NCBI GenBank assembly: GCA_039819065.1
Contig: JBCBSS010000146.1
Span: forward strand, 1 to 20,271
Length of the DNA: 20,271 nucleotides
DNA from: JBCBSS01 sp039819065
Lineage (GTDB): Bacteria; Bacteroidota; Bacteroidia; Cytophagales; Cyclobacteriaceae
Direction: 5' to 3'
The stretch's first letter is position 1. Each line of letters opens with the position of its first letter. Shown piece after piece: positions 1 through 8,166 of this stretch. The translations under genes and the position numbers were made by a program. The notes below the pieces were generated by a model, which ran no database searches, was not told where the DNA came from, and saw only the letters and a program-made list of their open reading frames with translations.

Positions 1-92
1 ATTAAATCAAATAAACCTTTTTTCAAACTTGAATACCCCATACTTACTTTGCTCATGAAACGAGTTATCTTGATATTTTTGCATCTAGGTTA

Positions 93-887
93 CTATTGCT
101 CAATATATTCTGCCTTACTTTCGGTAAATATTAAAATACATTTCCCATCTTTCTTTTCAAGATCAACATACGCTTCTCCGTGGTCGCCGCGGTAGTAAAA
201 CTGATAATCTAATAAGTCTCCATTTTCAGTGAGGGTAGATGTTTCATAGACATTGGCACCGTTCCAATGTGATCTGTTTTCGGCATCGACCCCGAAGGTT
301 TGCTCATGATCCATTTCCTGATGCTTCAGGGTTATTTTTTCTCCTAAATCATTTATTAATAGCAATTCTGGCAAAAGAAGTTGTGCTATTGAGAAGGTCT
401 CTTGCAGGTTGCCAATATCGAAGGCCAACATCACAGAGCGCTCTTCTTTTTTGAACTCGATTGGTAGACCAATGGAAAGCAACTCTTCATAATAACTTAA
501 AAAATCTCCTTTCGAATAAAATTCTTTAATCGCGAATGAAGGTGGGGGATATTTACTTAAGCAAGTATGTATGACATACCCTGTTTGGTCACCTAATCTA
601 ACTTTAACCATATCCTCCTTTGAGTTTTGCCCGGATATTTCATGCAGTTGGTCTGTTTCGAGAATTTCTAAGGGTGTTCCTAATACGAGTTTCGCAATGA
701 CCTCTGATTCAATATTGGGTTGGCTATACAAAGACAGGTTATTTGGAGCTATGATAAACCGCGTATTAGAATTATAACCGCTTTGGTGAAACGTAGATTG
801 CTTGCTTCCATTACTTTCTGCAGTTGGTTGGCAACTACAGATTAATGTGGACAAATACAGGCAAAACAGTAGATTCTTTTTCGGCAT
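93..887 (-). CDS. Lipoprotein with SH3-like domain, unknown function
   Basis: A predicted lipoprotein of 264 aa. The N-terminus has a short basic stretch, a hydrophobic segment and a lipobox ending ICSC, so export and lipid anchoring are likely. Residues about 45-115 (from FIIAPNNLSLYSQP to GYVIHTCLSKYP) look like a bacterial SH3 domain: short beta strands, a 'G-T-P-L-E-I-L' turn and a closing 'G-Y-V' strand. The rest is not recognised. I chose ATG at 887; a TTG one codon earlier (890) is possible but less likely. It starts 10 nt after the stop of the preceding lipoprotein gene and is the last gene of a three-gene minus-strand operon headed by a putative effector. A protective or immunity role is inferred from position only. 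The 92 bases after it to the window edge hold no recognisable gene. Confidence 0.8.
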   Translation of the reverse strand: MPKKNLLFCLYLSTLICSCQPTAESNGSKQSTFHQSGYNSNTRFIIAPNNLSLYSQPNIESEVIAKLVLGTPLEILETDQLHEISGQNSKEDMVKVRLGDQTGYVIHTCLSKYPPPSFAIKEFYSKGDFLSYYEELLSIGLPIEFKKEERSVMLAFDIGNLQETFSIAQLLLPELLLINDLGEKITLKHQEMDHEQTFGVDAENRSHWNGANVYETSTLTENGDLLDYQFYYRGDHGEAYVDLEKKDGKCILIFTESKAEYIEQ

Positions 888-897
888 CAAATTCTAA

Positions 898-1626
898 TTA
901 CTCATAAATAGGCTCTACAATTCTTGTCTGCTCAATTGTTTCAGCAACCTCATCGAAGTTTTCCGGGAATGTGAGAATTTCCTCGCTTCTTTGGGTATAA
1001 GTTTCTTCTAGTGATTCTGTAGAATATGATATTCTGTGTCTTTGTACTTTACGTTTTTGCCAGATTAATTGATCATCAGGATATTCGAAGATATTATATA
1101 TAATATCCGTATCCAGGCCATGATCATATAGTTCTATCAATCGTGAAGGCCTGCCAATCTTATCGTAAGATAATGCGATTAAGTATCGTGGGTTTATGAA
1201 CCTTGATTGCCGGTAAGACCTATAGGTAATTAGGCCTAGTTTGTTCTTCACAATTACCTCTGGAAACAATTTGTCAGTATTGAACATACAGGTGTCATTT
1301 TTCCACTTTATCTGAGTTACCAACGTGTCTATTTCTGAGTTTCGATAATATATTGTCTGTTCTCTTATCAGTTGTTCGTTTTCAAAATCATTCTTGAAGC
1401 CAACCTTTAAAGAACTGTCGTAGTAGTCGTATACTTCCAAATTCAGAAGGCTACCATCTGATTCTAAGTATTCTTGATAATAGGAAGACCCATAGGCGTC
1501 ACGAACATGCATGGGTAGGTAGATCGGTGCTACACCGGACTCCACCTTGTAGCTGGATATGTCGTTTTTAGAATGGCATGAGACTAGTACAACTAAGCAA
1601 ATCGATATAAAGTATTCTCTACTCAT
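898..1626 (-). CDS. Hypothetical lipoprotein, possible immunity protein
   Basis: A 242-aa protein with a short signal peptide (MSREYFISICLVVLVSC) ending in a clean LVSC lipobox, so it is probably a lipid-anchored periplasmic or outer-membrane protein. No family was recognised. The mature part is rich in Tyr, Asp and Glu and predicted beta strands, with YD-type stretches ('YDYYDSSLK', 'LSYDKIGRPSRLIELYDHG'). Its ATG lies inside the 3' end of the upstream 734-aa gene (8-bp overlap, 1619-1626), which suggests translational coupling. An effector gene followed by an overlapping small exported protein is the usual layout of effector and immunity pairs, so immunity is a reasonable inference, but nothing in the sequence itself proves it. 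Confidence 0.8.
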   Translation of the reverse strand: MSREYFISICLVVLVSCHSKNDISSYKVESGVAPIYLPMHVRDAYGSSYYQEYLESDGSLLNLEVYDYYDSSLKVGFKNDFENEQLIREQTIYYRNSEIDTLVTQIKWKNDTCMFNTDKLFPEVIVKNKLGLITYRSYRQSRFINPRYLIALSYDKIGRPSRLIELYDHGLDTDIIYNIFEYPDDQLIWQKRKVQRHRISYSTESLEETYTQRSEEILTFPENFDEVAETIEQTRIVEPIYE

Positions 1627-3823
1627 TGTTGATTCTTATTTGGGACAAATTGTATTTATTGCTTTTTGCGCTATCCCTATCTTTACTTATATATAATTTA
1701 TTCTCTGTTGATATTCCTTTTTCCTTTTTATTTCCAGTTCCTGGGTCAAAATAGCGAAAATACCATCCTTTTTTATCTTTTCCTTTACCCATTATGACTA
1801 TAAAATGATCTGTAGTTCCCTCATTACGTTGAACCTTACCTTCATCTGCCTTATCGATAGCCACAAAGACAGCCTTCCCTTGCCTCAACTGCCCATCAAT
1901 GTACTTAATACCTAATGCGGCTTGTTTGGTAAATTCTCCATCTTTTCCTACCTCTTCAAGGAAAGTTTGTATTTTGGTATTTTTTCCTTGAGGCTCAGCC
2001 CCGGTAAAACTCAACATTTTTTTTGCTGCATCGTAGCACGAAACCCTATTACCTTTATCCTTGCTAGTTTTATCACTTGTGGATATTGAATTTTCTTTTA
2101 TTTCACTTTGATTGAACCACTTTCCATCGTCTTTAAAGTCTTTGTGATCCTTGACTTGGTCTATTATCTTCTGCTTCGCCTTGTGCAATTCATTAGCATC
2201 ATTATACTTAGTTAAATCAGTCACATATTTTATATAATCCAGTTCCTTTTGACCAGTATAGAAATTATACCCATATCTGAACTGGCTTCGCCATTGATCA
2301 TCTTTCAATACTGTTTTTTCTTCTTCCAAGAATGGTTCATTATCATAGGCATTGTGAATATTAGTCATTGATCTCATGGAAATTTCAGTTAGGCCACCTT
2401 TGCCAATATTTCCGTCACCTTGCCAGACGCTTTTCTGTTTGCCTTTGCTGAACGAAACAGATGAGCCATATTTTTGGTATTCTTGAATGGCATCTATAGT
2501 CTTAGGTATGCCTTCTTCTTCCACATTATCCTTGCCTTGTTCTTTTGCCGAATTGGTTTTAGATATCTCATCACAGTCTGAACCTAAATAATCAAATTGA
2601 ACCAAGAATTTCTGCACTAGAATTACATCATCAACCTTGTTATCTCCTCCTTTACCCACGCTTCCAGTTAGTTTGAAATTATCAAGCTTCTCAACTTCTG
2701 CGGTCTCCTTCTTCTCTTCTACCTCACTGCCTTCCTTTTCTCCTGGATTCAAAATAGCATTGATGCGCCTGATATGCTTGCCATAGGCGCTTGAATCGTA
2801 GGACACGAACCAGGCCTCCATAGCCGATTTCATGATTTTAAGTACTGAATGATCAAACGTTTTCAAGAGCTCGTCCGATGCATGGTTGGCCATGACATAA
2901 GCGAGGTTATCTTTTTCTGTTCTGCCTAGGTAATTGAAGACCTTGAGTACAAAATCAGGATTAAGCGAAACGTATGCTAGCAGGTCATCACCCAGTCTCA
3001 GCATATCCGGCCTGGCTTTCACGAACCTTTCTGCATTCTCCGTAGTGGCCGGTTCGTTTTTAATAGCCGCTATACGGGCTTCTTCTGCTTTTCGTTGTTC
3101 CTCGGCTTTGCGCTTTTCTTCAGCCTCTTTGGCCAGACGCTCTTCCTCTTTTTGTTTAGCTAGTGCTGCCTGTCTTTTCTTTTCTTCTACCTCGGCCTGG
3201 TAAGCTGCTCTTGCTTCGGCCACGGATTCTGCTGTGGCCTCCGCCAGCTTATTGACTGTGCCCCCTTGAGGATAAATGTAACCCGGATGATCTCCGTTTT
3301 TCACCTCACGCTGGAATACGACGATGGCAGCGATGGTAGCTTTCAAAGTGGTATCAGAAACTTGTTTGGGTGGGGCAGGAGTCGTATTCACCTCCTGACT
3401 TGCCTCAGGTTGAGCGATACTCAGGTTTTCTAACCCCTCCGGTACCTTTGAGGCTATTTTCTTCAAAGGTAAAGTTTCCATAGGTCGCTCTTTGATGTAA
3501 TCCGCTTCAGCAAGCAATCCGATCTCAAGTAGCTTGTCCTGAACTGCTCTTACGTCCGGGGCATAGTTCATTTTATCCTGGTATTTGCCAGCATTCTTGC
3601 CTACAGCACTGGTCAAAGCCAATGTATTGTTTGCCTGATCGTCATCGGTAGGGGATGTTTCTTGCTGTTTAGATTTTCCTGACGGAATCATTTCAGATGA
3701 ATAAACCTCTCCCCACATGTCAGTGGCAGGGTCTCTGAACAAACTGTCAAGAGGAGATTCTACAACGGAAGTATATTCTTTTTCAGGTTCTCTTGTGCTT
3801 TGTAGGCGTTGGTATGCTCTCAT
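1619..3823 (-). CDS. Multidomain putative effector with C-terminal papain-like cysteine peptidase domain
   Basis: Residue numbers follow the longest frame (743 aa, TTG at 3850). I prefer ATG at 3823, giving 734 aa starting MRAYQRLQ. No signal peptide is visible. Two similar modules, 82-112 (SAVGKNAG..DVRAVQDKLLEIGLL) and 396-422 (GSVGKGGDN..DDVILVQKFLVQFDYL), resemble the peptidoglycan-binding-like repeats found in Bacteroidota proteins linked to injection systems. A highly charged Ala/Glu/Lys/Arg helix at 200-265 looks like a coiled coil. The C-terminal 150 residues contain C605 (NRVSCYDAAKKML), H682 (TTDHFIVIMG) and D702 (YFRYFDPGTG). The spacing and surroundings fit a papain/NlpC-like Cys-His-Asp triad. 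Low cysteine content and lack of a signal peptide fit a cargo or effector protein. It overlaps the next lipoprotein gene by 8 bp. The peptidase call is from motif reading, and another alpha/beta cysteine hydrolase is possible. Confidence 0.75.
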   Translation of the reverse strand: MRAYQRLQSTREPEKEYTSVVESPLDSLFRDPATDMWGEVYSSEMIPSGKSKQQETSPTDDDQANNTLALTSAVGKNAGKYQDKMNYAPDVRAVQDKLLEIGLLAEADYIKERPMETLPLKKIASKVPEGLENLSIAQPEASQEVNTTPAPPKQVSDTTLKATIAAIVVFQREVKNGDHPGYIYPQGGTVNKLAEATAESVAEARAAYQAEVEEKKRQAALAKQKEEERLAKEAEEKRKAEEQRKAEEARIAAIKNEPATTENAERFVKARPDMLRLGDDLLAYVSLNPDFVLKVFNYLGRTEKDNLAYVMANHASDELLKTFDHSVLKIMKSAMEAWFVSYDSSAYGKHIRRINAILNPGEKEGSEVEEKKETAEVEKLDNFKLTGSVGKGGDNKVDDVILVQKFLVQFDYLGSDCDEISKTNSAKEQGKDNVEEEGIPKTIDAIQEYQKYGSSVSFSKGKQKSVWQGDGNIGKGGLTEISMRSMTNIHNAYDNEPFLEEEKTVLKDDQWRSQFRYGYNFYTGQKELDYIKYVTDLTKYNDANELHKAKQKIIDQVKDHKDFKDDGKWFNQSEIKENSISTSDKTSKDKGNRVSCYDAAKKMLSFTGAEPQGKNTKIQTFLEEVGKDGEFTKQAALGIKYIDGQLRQGKAVFVAIDKADEGKVQRNEGTTDHFIVIMGKGKDKKGWYFRYFDPGTGNKKEKGISTENKLYISKDRDSAKSNKYNLSQIRINNE

Positions 3824-3998
3824 GGTGTTCTTGTGATTAACCGAATACAATATAAGACTTTAGACTTTTATAATCTATCATATTGAACAACGTTTATTGT
3901 TTATAGTTATTAGAATTTAAAGGAATCATTTTAATCAATATTAGAATATCCATTAAATTGAATTTAGGAGAATGGATGAATCAGTCGATTAGCAGGGT

Positions 3999-4129
3999 GG
4001 GGCAGTCTCAAAAGCCAGTCATTTCGACGTTAGGAGAAATCTCTCTCGATTTAGAGTGCCAATTATTAAAGAGATAGGTTTCTTGTTACACTCGAAATTA
4101 CCGTTCGGAACGGCTTTTGACTCAGCCCC
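3999..4129. repeat. 131-bp inverted-repeat element in spacer
   Basis: The 3851-4271 spacer between divergent genes holds an element bounded by imperfect inverted repeats. The left arm at 3999-4016 begins GGGGC and ends TCAAAAGCC. The right arm at 4112-4129 is GGCTTTTGA followed by CTCAGCCCC. Arms match at 14 or more of 18 positions. Inside is a GTCATTTCGACG..GGAGAAATCTC string of the kind I recall as dispersed in Bacteroidota genomes. It encodes nothing visible and could be a small non-autonomous repeat or a long transcript hairpin. The rest of the spacer holds only the palindrome listed separately, and no promoter could be placed with confidence. Confidence 0.5.
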
Positions 4130-4136
4130 GAAAGCA

Positions 4137-4158
4137 GATATCATCAATTGATTATATC
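4137..4158. repeat. Near-perfect 22-bp palindrome with ATCAATTGAT core
   Basis: GATAT-C-ATCAATTGAT-T-ATATC is self-complementary apart from one mismatched pair. The same 10-bp core recurs at 5701-5710 and 12684-12693, always between genes. It could be an operator or part of a dispersed repeat. Confidence 0.5.
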
Positions 4159-4271
4159 GACTGTATCCTTGGGTAGATTATTAACAGAAAACCAAAATCA
4201 TATTGTCACAAGTACAATTGCCTAGCATTAATATAGACCGAAAACCTAATTGAACAACTTAATCACTTTTT

Positions 4272-5576
4272 ATGTCAGACATCACAATTCCCCAAAAGGC
4301 TTGGGAGCCGACGCCAGACCTTGATCGTTTTAGTAGCATTCTCAAAGAAAGACTGGACGAAGAACCTGACCTAGTGGGTTATGCAACTCCACCTTTTAAG
4401 GAACTACAACCGGCTCAGTTCAGCATGATCAAGGGCCTGGACGAAAAGGAAAGCCTGATCGTCATGCTTTGTTTGGTGGCCAAGTGTTTTCCTGAGCGGC
4501 TGCACCCTATCTACGAAAAGATGGCCAGTAATCATGCATACCTGGCCTTATTGGGAGGGAAGAAACAGAAGGAAAGCAGTATTATGACACCTACCGGTAG
4601 AACAGCACTGTTTCTTATAGCGGGACATGATCCTCAAAAACGTATGGAGAATTGGTCATATTTCAATACCGCCCACAGGCTTTATCAGCAAGGTATCCTG
4701 GAATTCTCTGGCGACATTGATGATACCATTACCCTCACTGATGAATACGTTCATAGGTTCACTACCGGTAAACCTTACCAACCCCAATACAGCCTTGATT
4801 TTCCTGCCAAAAAGATAAGTACAGGACAACGCTGGGATGAGTTAATAGTAGATACAGAAACCAGAGGATATATTGATGAGGTGAAGGCATGGATCAAACA
4901 CCATCAGCAATTGGTACAAAACCCTAATTTCAGTAAAGAGATCACTGGTTATAGATGCTTATTCTATGGGCCTTCCGGAACCGGTAAAACCTTGACTGTG
5001 AAACTCTTAGGTAAGGAAGTAGGTATGGATGTCTATAGAATTGACCTCTCTAAGATTGTATCTAAGTATGTAGGGGAGACGGAAAAGAATCTGGGCAATA
5101 TCTTCGATAAAGCAGCACACCGTAATTGGATGCTTTTCTTTGATGAGGGAGATGCACTATTCGGAAAACGTACTGCCACCAATAGCTCCAATGACCGCTA
5201 TGCTAACCAAGAAGTAAGCTATTTGCTTCAAAAGATCGAAGACCATCCCGGTGTGATCATCCTGGCCACTAATCTCAAGCAAAATATGGATGGCGCTTTT
5301 TTACGCCGGTTTCAATCCGAAGTGGAATTCAAAATGCCCGAAGAAGAGGAGAGAAAACTGTTGTGGCAGCATGCCTTTTCCGGCGATTTTCAAATCGATG
5401 CTCAAGTTGACCTGAACCATATCGCTAAACGCTATATCGTGAGCGGGGCGGCTATCAAAAACGTGAAGCACTATACAGCTATCATGGCCATGGAGCGTCA
5501 GTCCAATACCGTCATTGAGAAAGAATTCCTTGAAGGGCTGCGTAAAGAACTGGTTAAGGATGGAAGGAGACTGTAG
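4272..5576 (+). CDS. AAA+ ATPase, injection-system-associated type
   Basis: A 434-aa ATPase with a single AAA+ module in its C-terminal half. Visible motifs: Walker A GPSGTGKT (233-240), Walker B MLFFDEGD (287-294), sensor 1 in LATN (N334), arginine-finger pair RR (345-346), and a sensor-2-like SGAAIKN (391-397). The N-terminal 180 residues are mostly helical, with a possible winged-helix part near 101-160, and give no known signature. This build (helical N-domain plus one classical AAA domain, with LFFDEGDALFGKR) is typical of ATPases in Bacteroidota next to extracellular contractile injection systems (Afp15-like). No sheath, tube or baseplate genes are in the window, so that link is inference supported only by the divergent putative effector upstream. 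It starts at ATG 4272 with no Shine-Dalgarno, as is common in this phylum. Confidence 0.88.
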   Translation: MSDITIPQKAWEPTPDLDRFSSILKERLDEEPDLVGYATPPFKELQPAQFSMIKGLDEKESLIVMLCLVAKCFPERLHPIYEKMASNHAYLALLGGKKQKESSIMTPTGRTALFLIAGHDPQKRMENWSYFNTAHRLYQQGILEFSGDIDDTITLTDEYVHRFTTGKPYQPQYSLDFPAKKISTGQRWDELIVDTETRGYIDEVKAWIKHHQQLVQNPNFSKEITGYRCLFYGPSGTGKTLTVKLLGKEVGMDVYRIDLSKIVSKYVGETEKNLGNIFDKAAHRNWMLFFDEGDALFGKRTATNSSNDRYANQEVSYLLQKIEDHPGVIILATNLKQNMDGAFLRRFQSEVEFKMPEEEERKLLWQHAFSGDFQIDAQVDLNHIAKRYIVSGAAIKNVKHYTAIMAMERQSNTVIEKEFLEGLRKELVKDGRRL

Positions 5577-5579
5577 GGA

Positions 5580-5628
5580 TTTGATGATTTGATAATGAGA
5601 TGATTTGATGATTTAATGATTTAATTTG
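5580..5628 (+). repeat. Low-complexity GATGATTTGAT repeat
   Basis: Immediately after the AAA+ stop codon the sequence repeats GATGATTTGAT/GATGATTTAAT units several times. The complementary wording (ATCAAATCATCA) appears at the right end of the window (20169-20271), in opposite orientation. Confidence 0.6.
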
Positions 5629-5692
5629 TTAGCAACTGGAGATGCATAGATGAGCGTTACTGCTTTTTGCCTACTGCCTACTCCCGAAGATC

Positions 5693-5717
5693 GGTATATT
5701 ATCAATTGATCATATCC
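5693..5717. repeat. Second palindrome with ATCAATTGAT core
   Basis: GGTATAT-T-ATCAATTGAT-C-ATATCC is a near palindrome. It shares its core, its ATATC(C)GAC right flank and a CCCGAA string just to the left with the copy at 4137-4158, so the two are probably copies of one repeat flanking the AAA+ gene. Confidence 0.5.
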
Positions 5718-5735
5718 GACATAAGGCTTCTGGCT

Positions 5736-5913
5736 GTCATTGCGCGGAGAGACGAAGGAACGACAAAGCAATCCAGTGGCTATGAGAAGTAAGAAGAAAT
5801 ATATAGAAATAGTAGAATTAAATAGGAATAGGCCTGTTTTGCGGTTCGTAAGTAGGCACACGAACTCTGACGGAGGGAGATAAAGCAATCCTGTGGCTAT
5901 AAGAAGTCAGAGG
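5736..5913 (+). repeat. Dispersed-repeat spacer (GTCATTGCG..AAAGCAATCC type)
   Basis: The 5577-5990 spacer contains no convincing gene. At 5736-5774 it has GTCATTGCG, then GAGACGAAGG, then AAAGCAATCC, a wording I recall as a common bacterial interspersed repeat. Part of it is duplicated: 5765-5790 (AAAGCAATCC-A-GTGGCTAT-GAGAAGT) and 5882-5907 (AAAGCAATCC-T-GTGGCTAT-AAGAAGT) differ at only two positions. A 91-codon open frame across this stretch (5613-5888, minus) is most likely a by-product of the repeats. Confidence 0.55.
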
Positions 5914-5990
5914 TTAGTAGAAATAATTGCAAACGAGCTTTTTATCGTGTTAAAGGCTCGTAGCTGACATCCGAGACATGCTCTAATGCC

Positions 5991-6488
5991 TTACCCCTTC
6001 TTACTCAATTTCACAATAGATTTTCTTGACCACCTTTTGAATCTTCCCCAGAATAGTCGCTGTGACTTGCTCCAAAACCCCTTCATAGAAGGTTTGACAT
6101 AGGCACTTAAAGTACAAGTGATGTTAGTTCCTGATTCTGTCTCTTCGGTACTGAATTCAAGGCGGTATGGTCTAATCCATCGGAAGCTGATGGCGTAGCT
6201 ACCGTAGTTATATTGCAGGTCCCGATAGTTGTATTCTATCTGGGTAAGCACCCCAGCAAGGTTGATAAAGGGGCCATGGTGGTTGGTCAATACGCCTTCA
6301 TGAAAGCCATTGGGGATTCTATCAGGATAGGGGCTGTAGAATTCTACCCGCCAAGGCCAGACCTGGGTGTCGGTAAACGTACGTGTATCATTGAGCCATT
6401 GCCATACATATTTGGCGTCAGTAGGAATTTCAAATGAGAATTCGTGCTTATGATCGACAAACCCTGGTGGGGGAGGTTGTAATAACAT
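5991..6488 (-). CDS. SRPBCC-fold (START/Bet v 1-like) protein
   Basis: A 165-aa soluble protein without signal peptide. The opening 'HKHEFSFEIPTDAKYVWQWLNDTRTFTD' matches the usual start of SRPBCC proteins (first beta strand followed by the short helix pair that opens a ligand cavity). The later alternating strands ('YGSYAISFRWIRPYRLEFSTEETESGTNITCTLSAYVKP') fit the antiparallel sheet, and the basic C-terminal tail would be the long closing helix. Length is normal for the fold. Ligand and role cannot be read from sequence, because the family includes lipid or polyketide binders and toxin-like proteins. It lies 54 bp downstream of the di-haem peroxidase gene on the same strand and may be cotranscribed with it. 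ATG at 6488 is the chosen start. Confidence 0.75.
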   Translation of the reverse strand: MLLQPPPPGFVDHKHEFSFEIPTDAKYVWQWLNDTRTFTDTQVWPWRVEFYSPYPDRIPNGFHEGVLTNHHGPFINLAGVLTQIEYNYRDLQYNYGSYAISFRWIRPYRLEFSTEETESGTNITCTLSAYVKPSMKGFWSKSQRLFWGRFKRWSRKSIVKLSKKG

Positions 6489-6542
6489 GTTAATAGAACC
6501 TGTTCATGCCCCTAAAGTTTAAACCTTTACTAATACATATGT

Positions 6543-7889
6543 TTAATTACACCCCAAATCTACCTTTGATACCTCATCTGCGTTGGGAAAACATTGATTG
6601 CTTAAAATAGCCTGGGGTATGTGCCGGTCAAGGTTAGCATCATACAGACCATCGCGCACGAAAGCCAATAGGTCTTGTACCTCTTCGTCGGAAAGGCCTA
6701 AAGGCTCAAACCGTTCGTCTAACCTAAACGGATTAATGGTATTCTGCGGCTCGGCCAGATTGAAATATTGAATGACATCTTCCAGGTTGTCAAAAGAGGA
6801 ACCATGGCCGTAGAATGGTGCATCCTTCAAGTTATAAAGCTGTGGAACCTTGAATTTGAAATTGTCTTCCGTATTACCGGTAAAGCCTCCACGCCCTAAA
6901 CTAGAGCCGATCACATCAGCTCGAAAGATATCTGGTCCGGAAAGGTCTTCCATGCCTACGGCTGCGAACTCCATATTATTCAATCCTGGACCAGCATGAC
7001 AGTTAACACAATTGGCTTTACCAAAAAATAGAATAGCACCTTGTTTTTGCTGGTCATTAAGTGCACTTCTATTACCGCGCAGCCATTGCTGGAATGGAGC
7101 CTCATAAGTAGTGATGGTTCTAACATAAGCTGCGATAGCCAGGCCCATATAGACACGGCTGGTAAGGGTGTCATCGGCTACACCAGGGAAGGCATTTCTA
7201 AGGCTGCTCATGTATCCCATTTGATCAAGCAGGTGATAATCTGCATTCATTCTATGTACTTCTAAACCCTTGATCGCTTGAGATTCAGCTCCTTCAAAAC
7301 CAAGTAAGTTTACCGATGCATCACCAGTCCATAGGGCTTCCGTACCTGCATTGAGTCCGGTAGCACCAAACATGCCATTCCAAAGTAAGTTTTTTTGATA
7401 GGCGACGTTCAATGTGGAAGGTACCCGAATCGGTTGGGCATCTACTTCATCGCCCAGATAAACTGGGTTCTTTTCCCTCGATTCTCCGGAAAGACCAAAC
7501 CCTGAGCCCCCTTCGGCTATACCCTGACGCCTACCCGATTGCATAGCTGCCTTAGGGTTGTGACAACTAGCGCAGGAATAAGTCAACATACCCTCGGCTT
7601 TCAATGCTTCAGTGGCCAAGGCAGTCTCATGAAACAGCATGCGACCCAATGCCACTTTTTCCGGTGTAATAGGGTTGCGAGGGTCTTGGGGTAATTCCGC
7701 CAGGCTTTCAGGATCGGGTAGCATAAAACCTTCGACGCCCAGATCAGGGTCGGCTTCATGCAATAGCGTCAGCAGCTCATTATCAAGCTTTACTTCCTCA
7801 AATGGTTCTTCATTATTTTGATTACAGCCTGATAAAAGGATTAAAAACCCCAATAGGGGATAAGTAAGTCTGTTTAATTTGGTCTTCAT
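6543..7889 (-). CDS. Di-haem cytochrome c peroxidase / MauG family lipoprotein
   Basis: A 448-aa exported protein with two haem c attachment sites: C106-A-S-C109-H110 and C294-V-N-C297-H298. The signal peptide ends in a LLSGC lipobox (C22), so it should be lipid-anchored in the periplasm or outer membrane. Family landmarks are present: LGRMLFHETAL near 81-91, the 'RVPSTLNVAYQKNLLWNG' loop at 155-172, and 'FKVPQLYNLKDAPFYGHG' at 346-363 before the C-terminal helix. Classical members reduce H2O2 with electrons from small cytochromes or cupredoxins, while MauG-like relatives oxidise protein side chains; which applies here is not decidable. Length is above that of standard peroxidases (about 320-350 aa) owing to an N-terminal linker and a loop at 120-150. 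It is divergent from a molybdenum hydroxylase operon with a 277-bp spacer. Confidence 0.9.
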   Translation of the reverse strand: MKTKLNRLTYPLLGFLILLSGCNQNNEEPFEEVKLDNELLTLLHEADPDLGVEGFMLPDPESLAELPQDPRNPITPEKVALGRMLFHETALATEALKAEGMLTYSCASCHNPKAAMQSGRRQGIAEGGSGFGLSGESREKNPVYLGDEVDAQPIRVPSTLNVAYQKNLLWNGMFGATGLNAGTEALWTGDASVNLLGFEGAESQAIKGLEVHRMNADYHLLDQMGYMSSLRNAFPGVADDTLTSRVYMGLAIAAYVRTITTYEAPFQQWLRGNRSALNDQQKQGAILFFGKANCVNCHAGPGLNNMEFAAVGMEDLSGPDIFRADVIGSSLGRGGFTGNTEDNFKFKVPQLYNLKDAPFYGHGSSFDNLEDVIQYFNLAEPQNTINPFRLDERFEPLGLSDEEVQDLLAFVRDGLYDANLDRHIPQAILSNQCFPNADEVSKVDLGCN

Positions 7890-8166
7890 GTGTTATTACG
7901 GTGTTGTTGTCTTTAGTTTACTATTCTAAGGTTAATAATACGACTATAATAACTAAAATATTGCTACATAATAACTGATTTCCGTCATATTCTATTCGTT
8001 TCTTGTTAGCGTGTTTCAACGCTGGTACACAGTAACCTTTCTTATTGACCATCCTCAACCGCATATAACCACCTATGACAATTATACCCTTCAATATGGG
8101 GTTGCTCTCGGTTTTTCTTAAATTGTATTAACACCATGAACAGATTATTCTACAATACACTATTTC

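Noticed and set aside
2934..3203. Ser/Ala-rich plus-strand frame opposite the effector coiled coil
   Set aside because: It mirrors the Glu/Lys/Ala repeat of the real gene and is not an independent gene.
5613..5888. 91-codon open frame on the minus strand
   Set aside because: It runs through dispersed-repeat sequence, has no recognisable family and an odd composition; the reading frame is best explained by the repeats.
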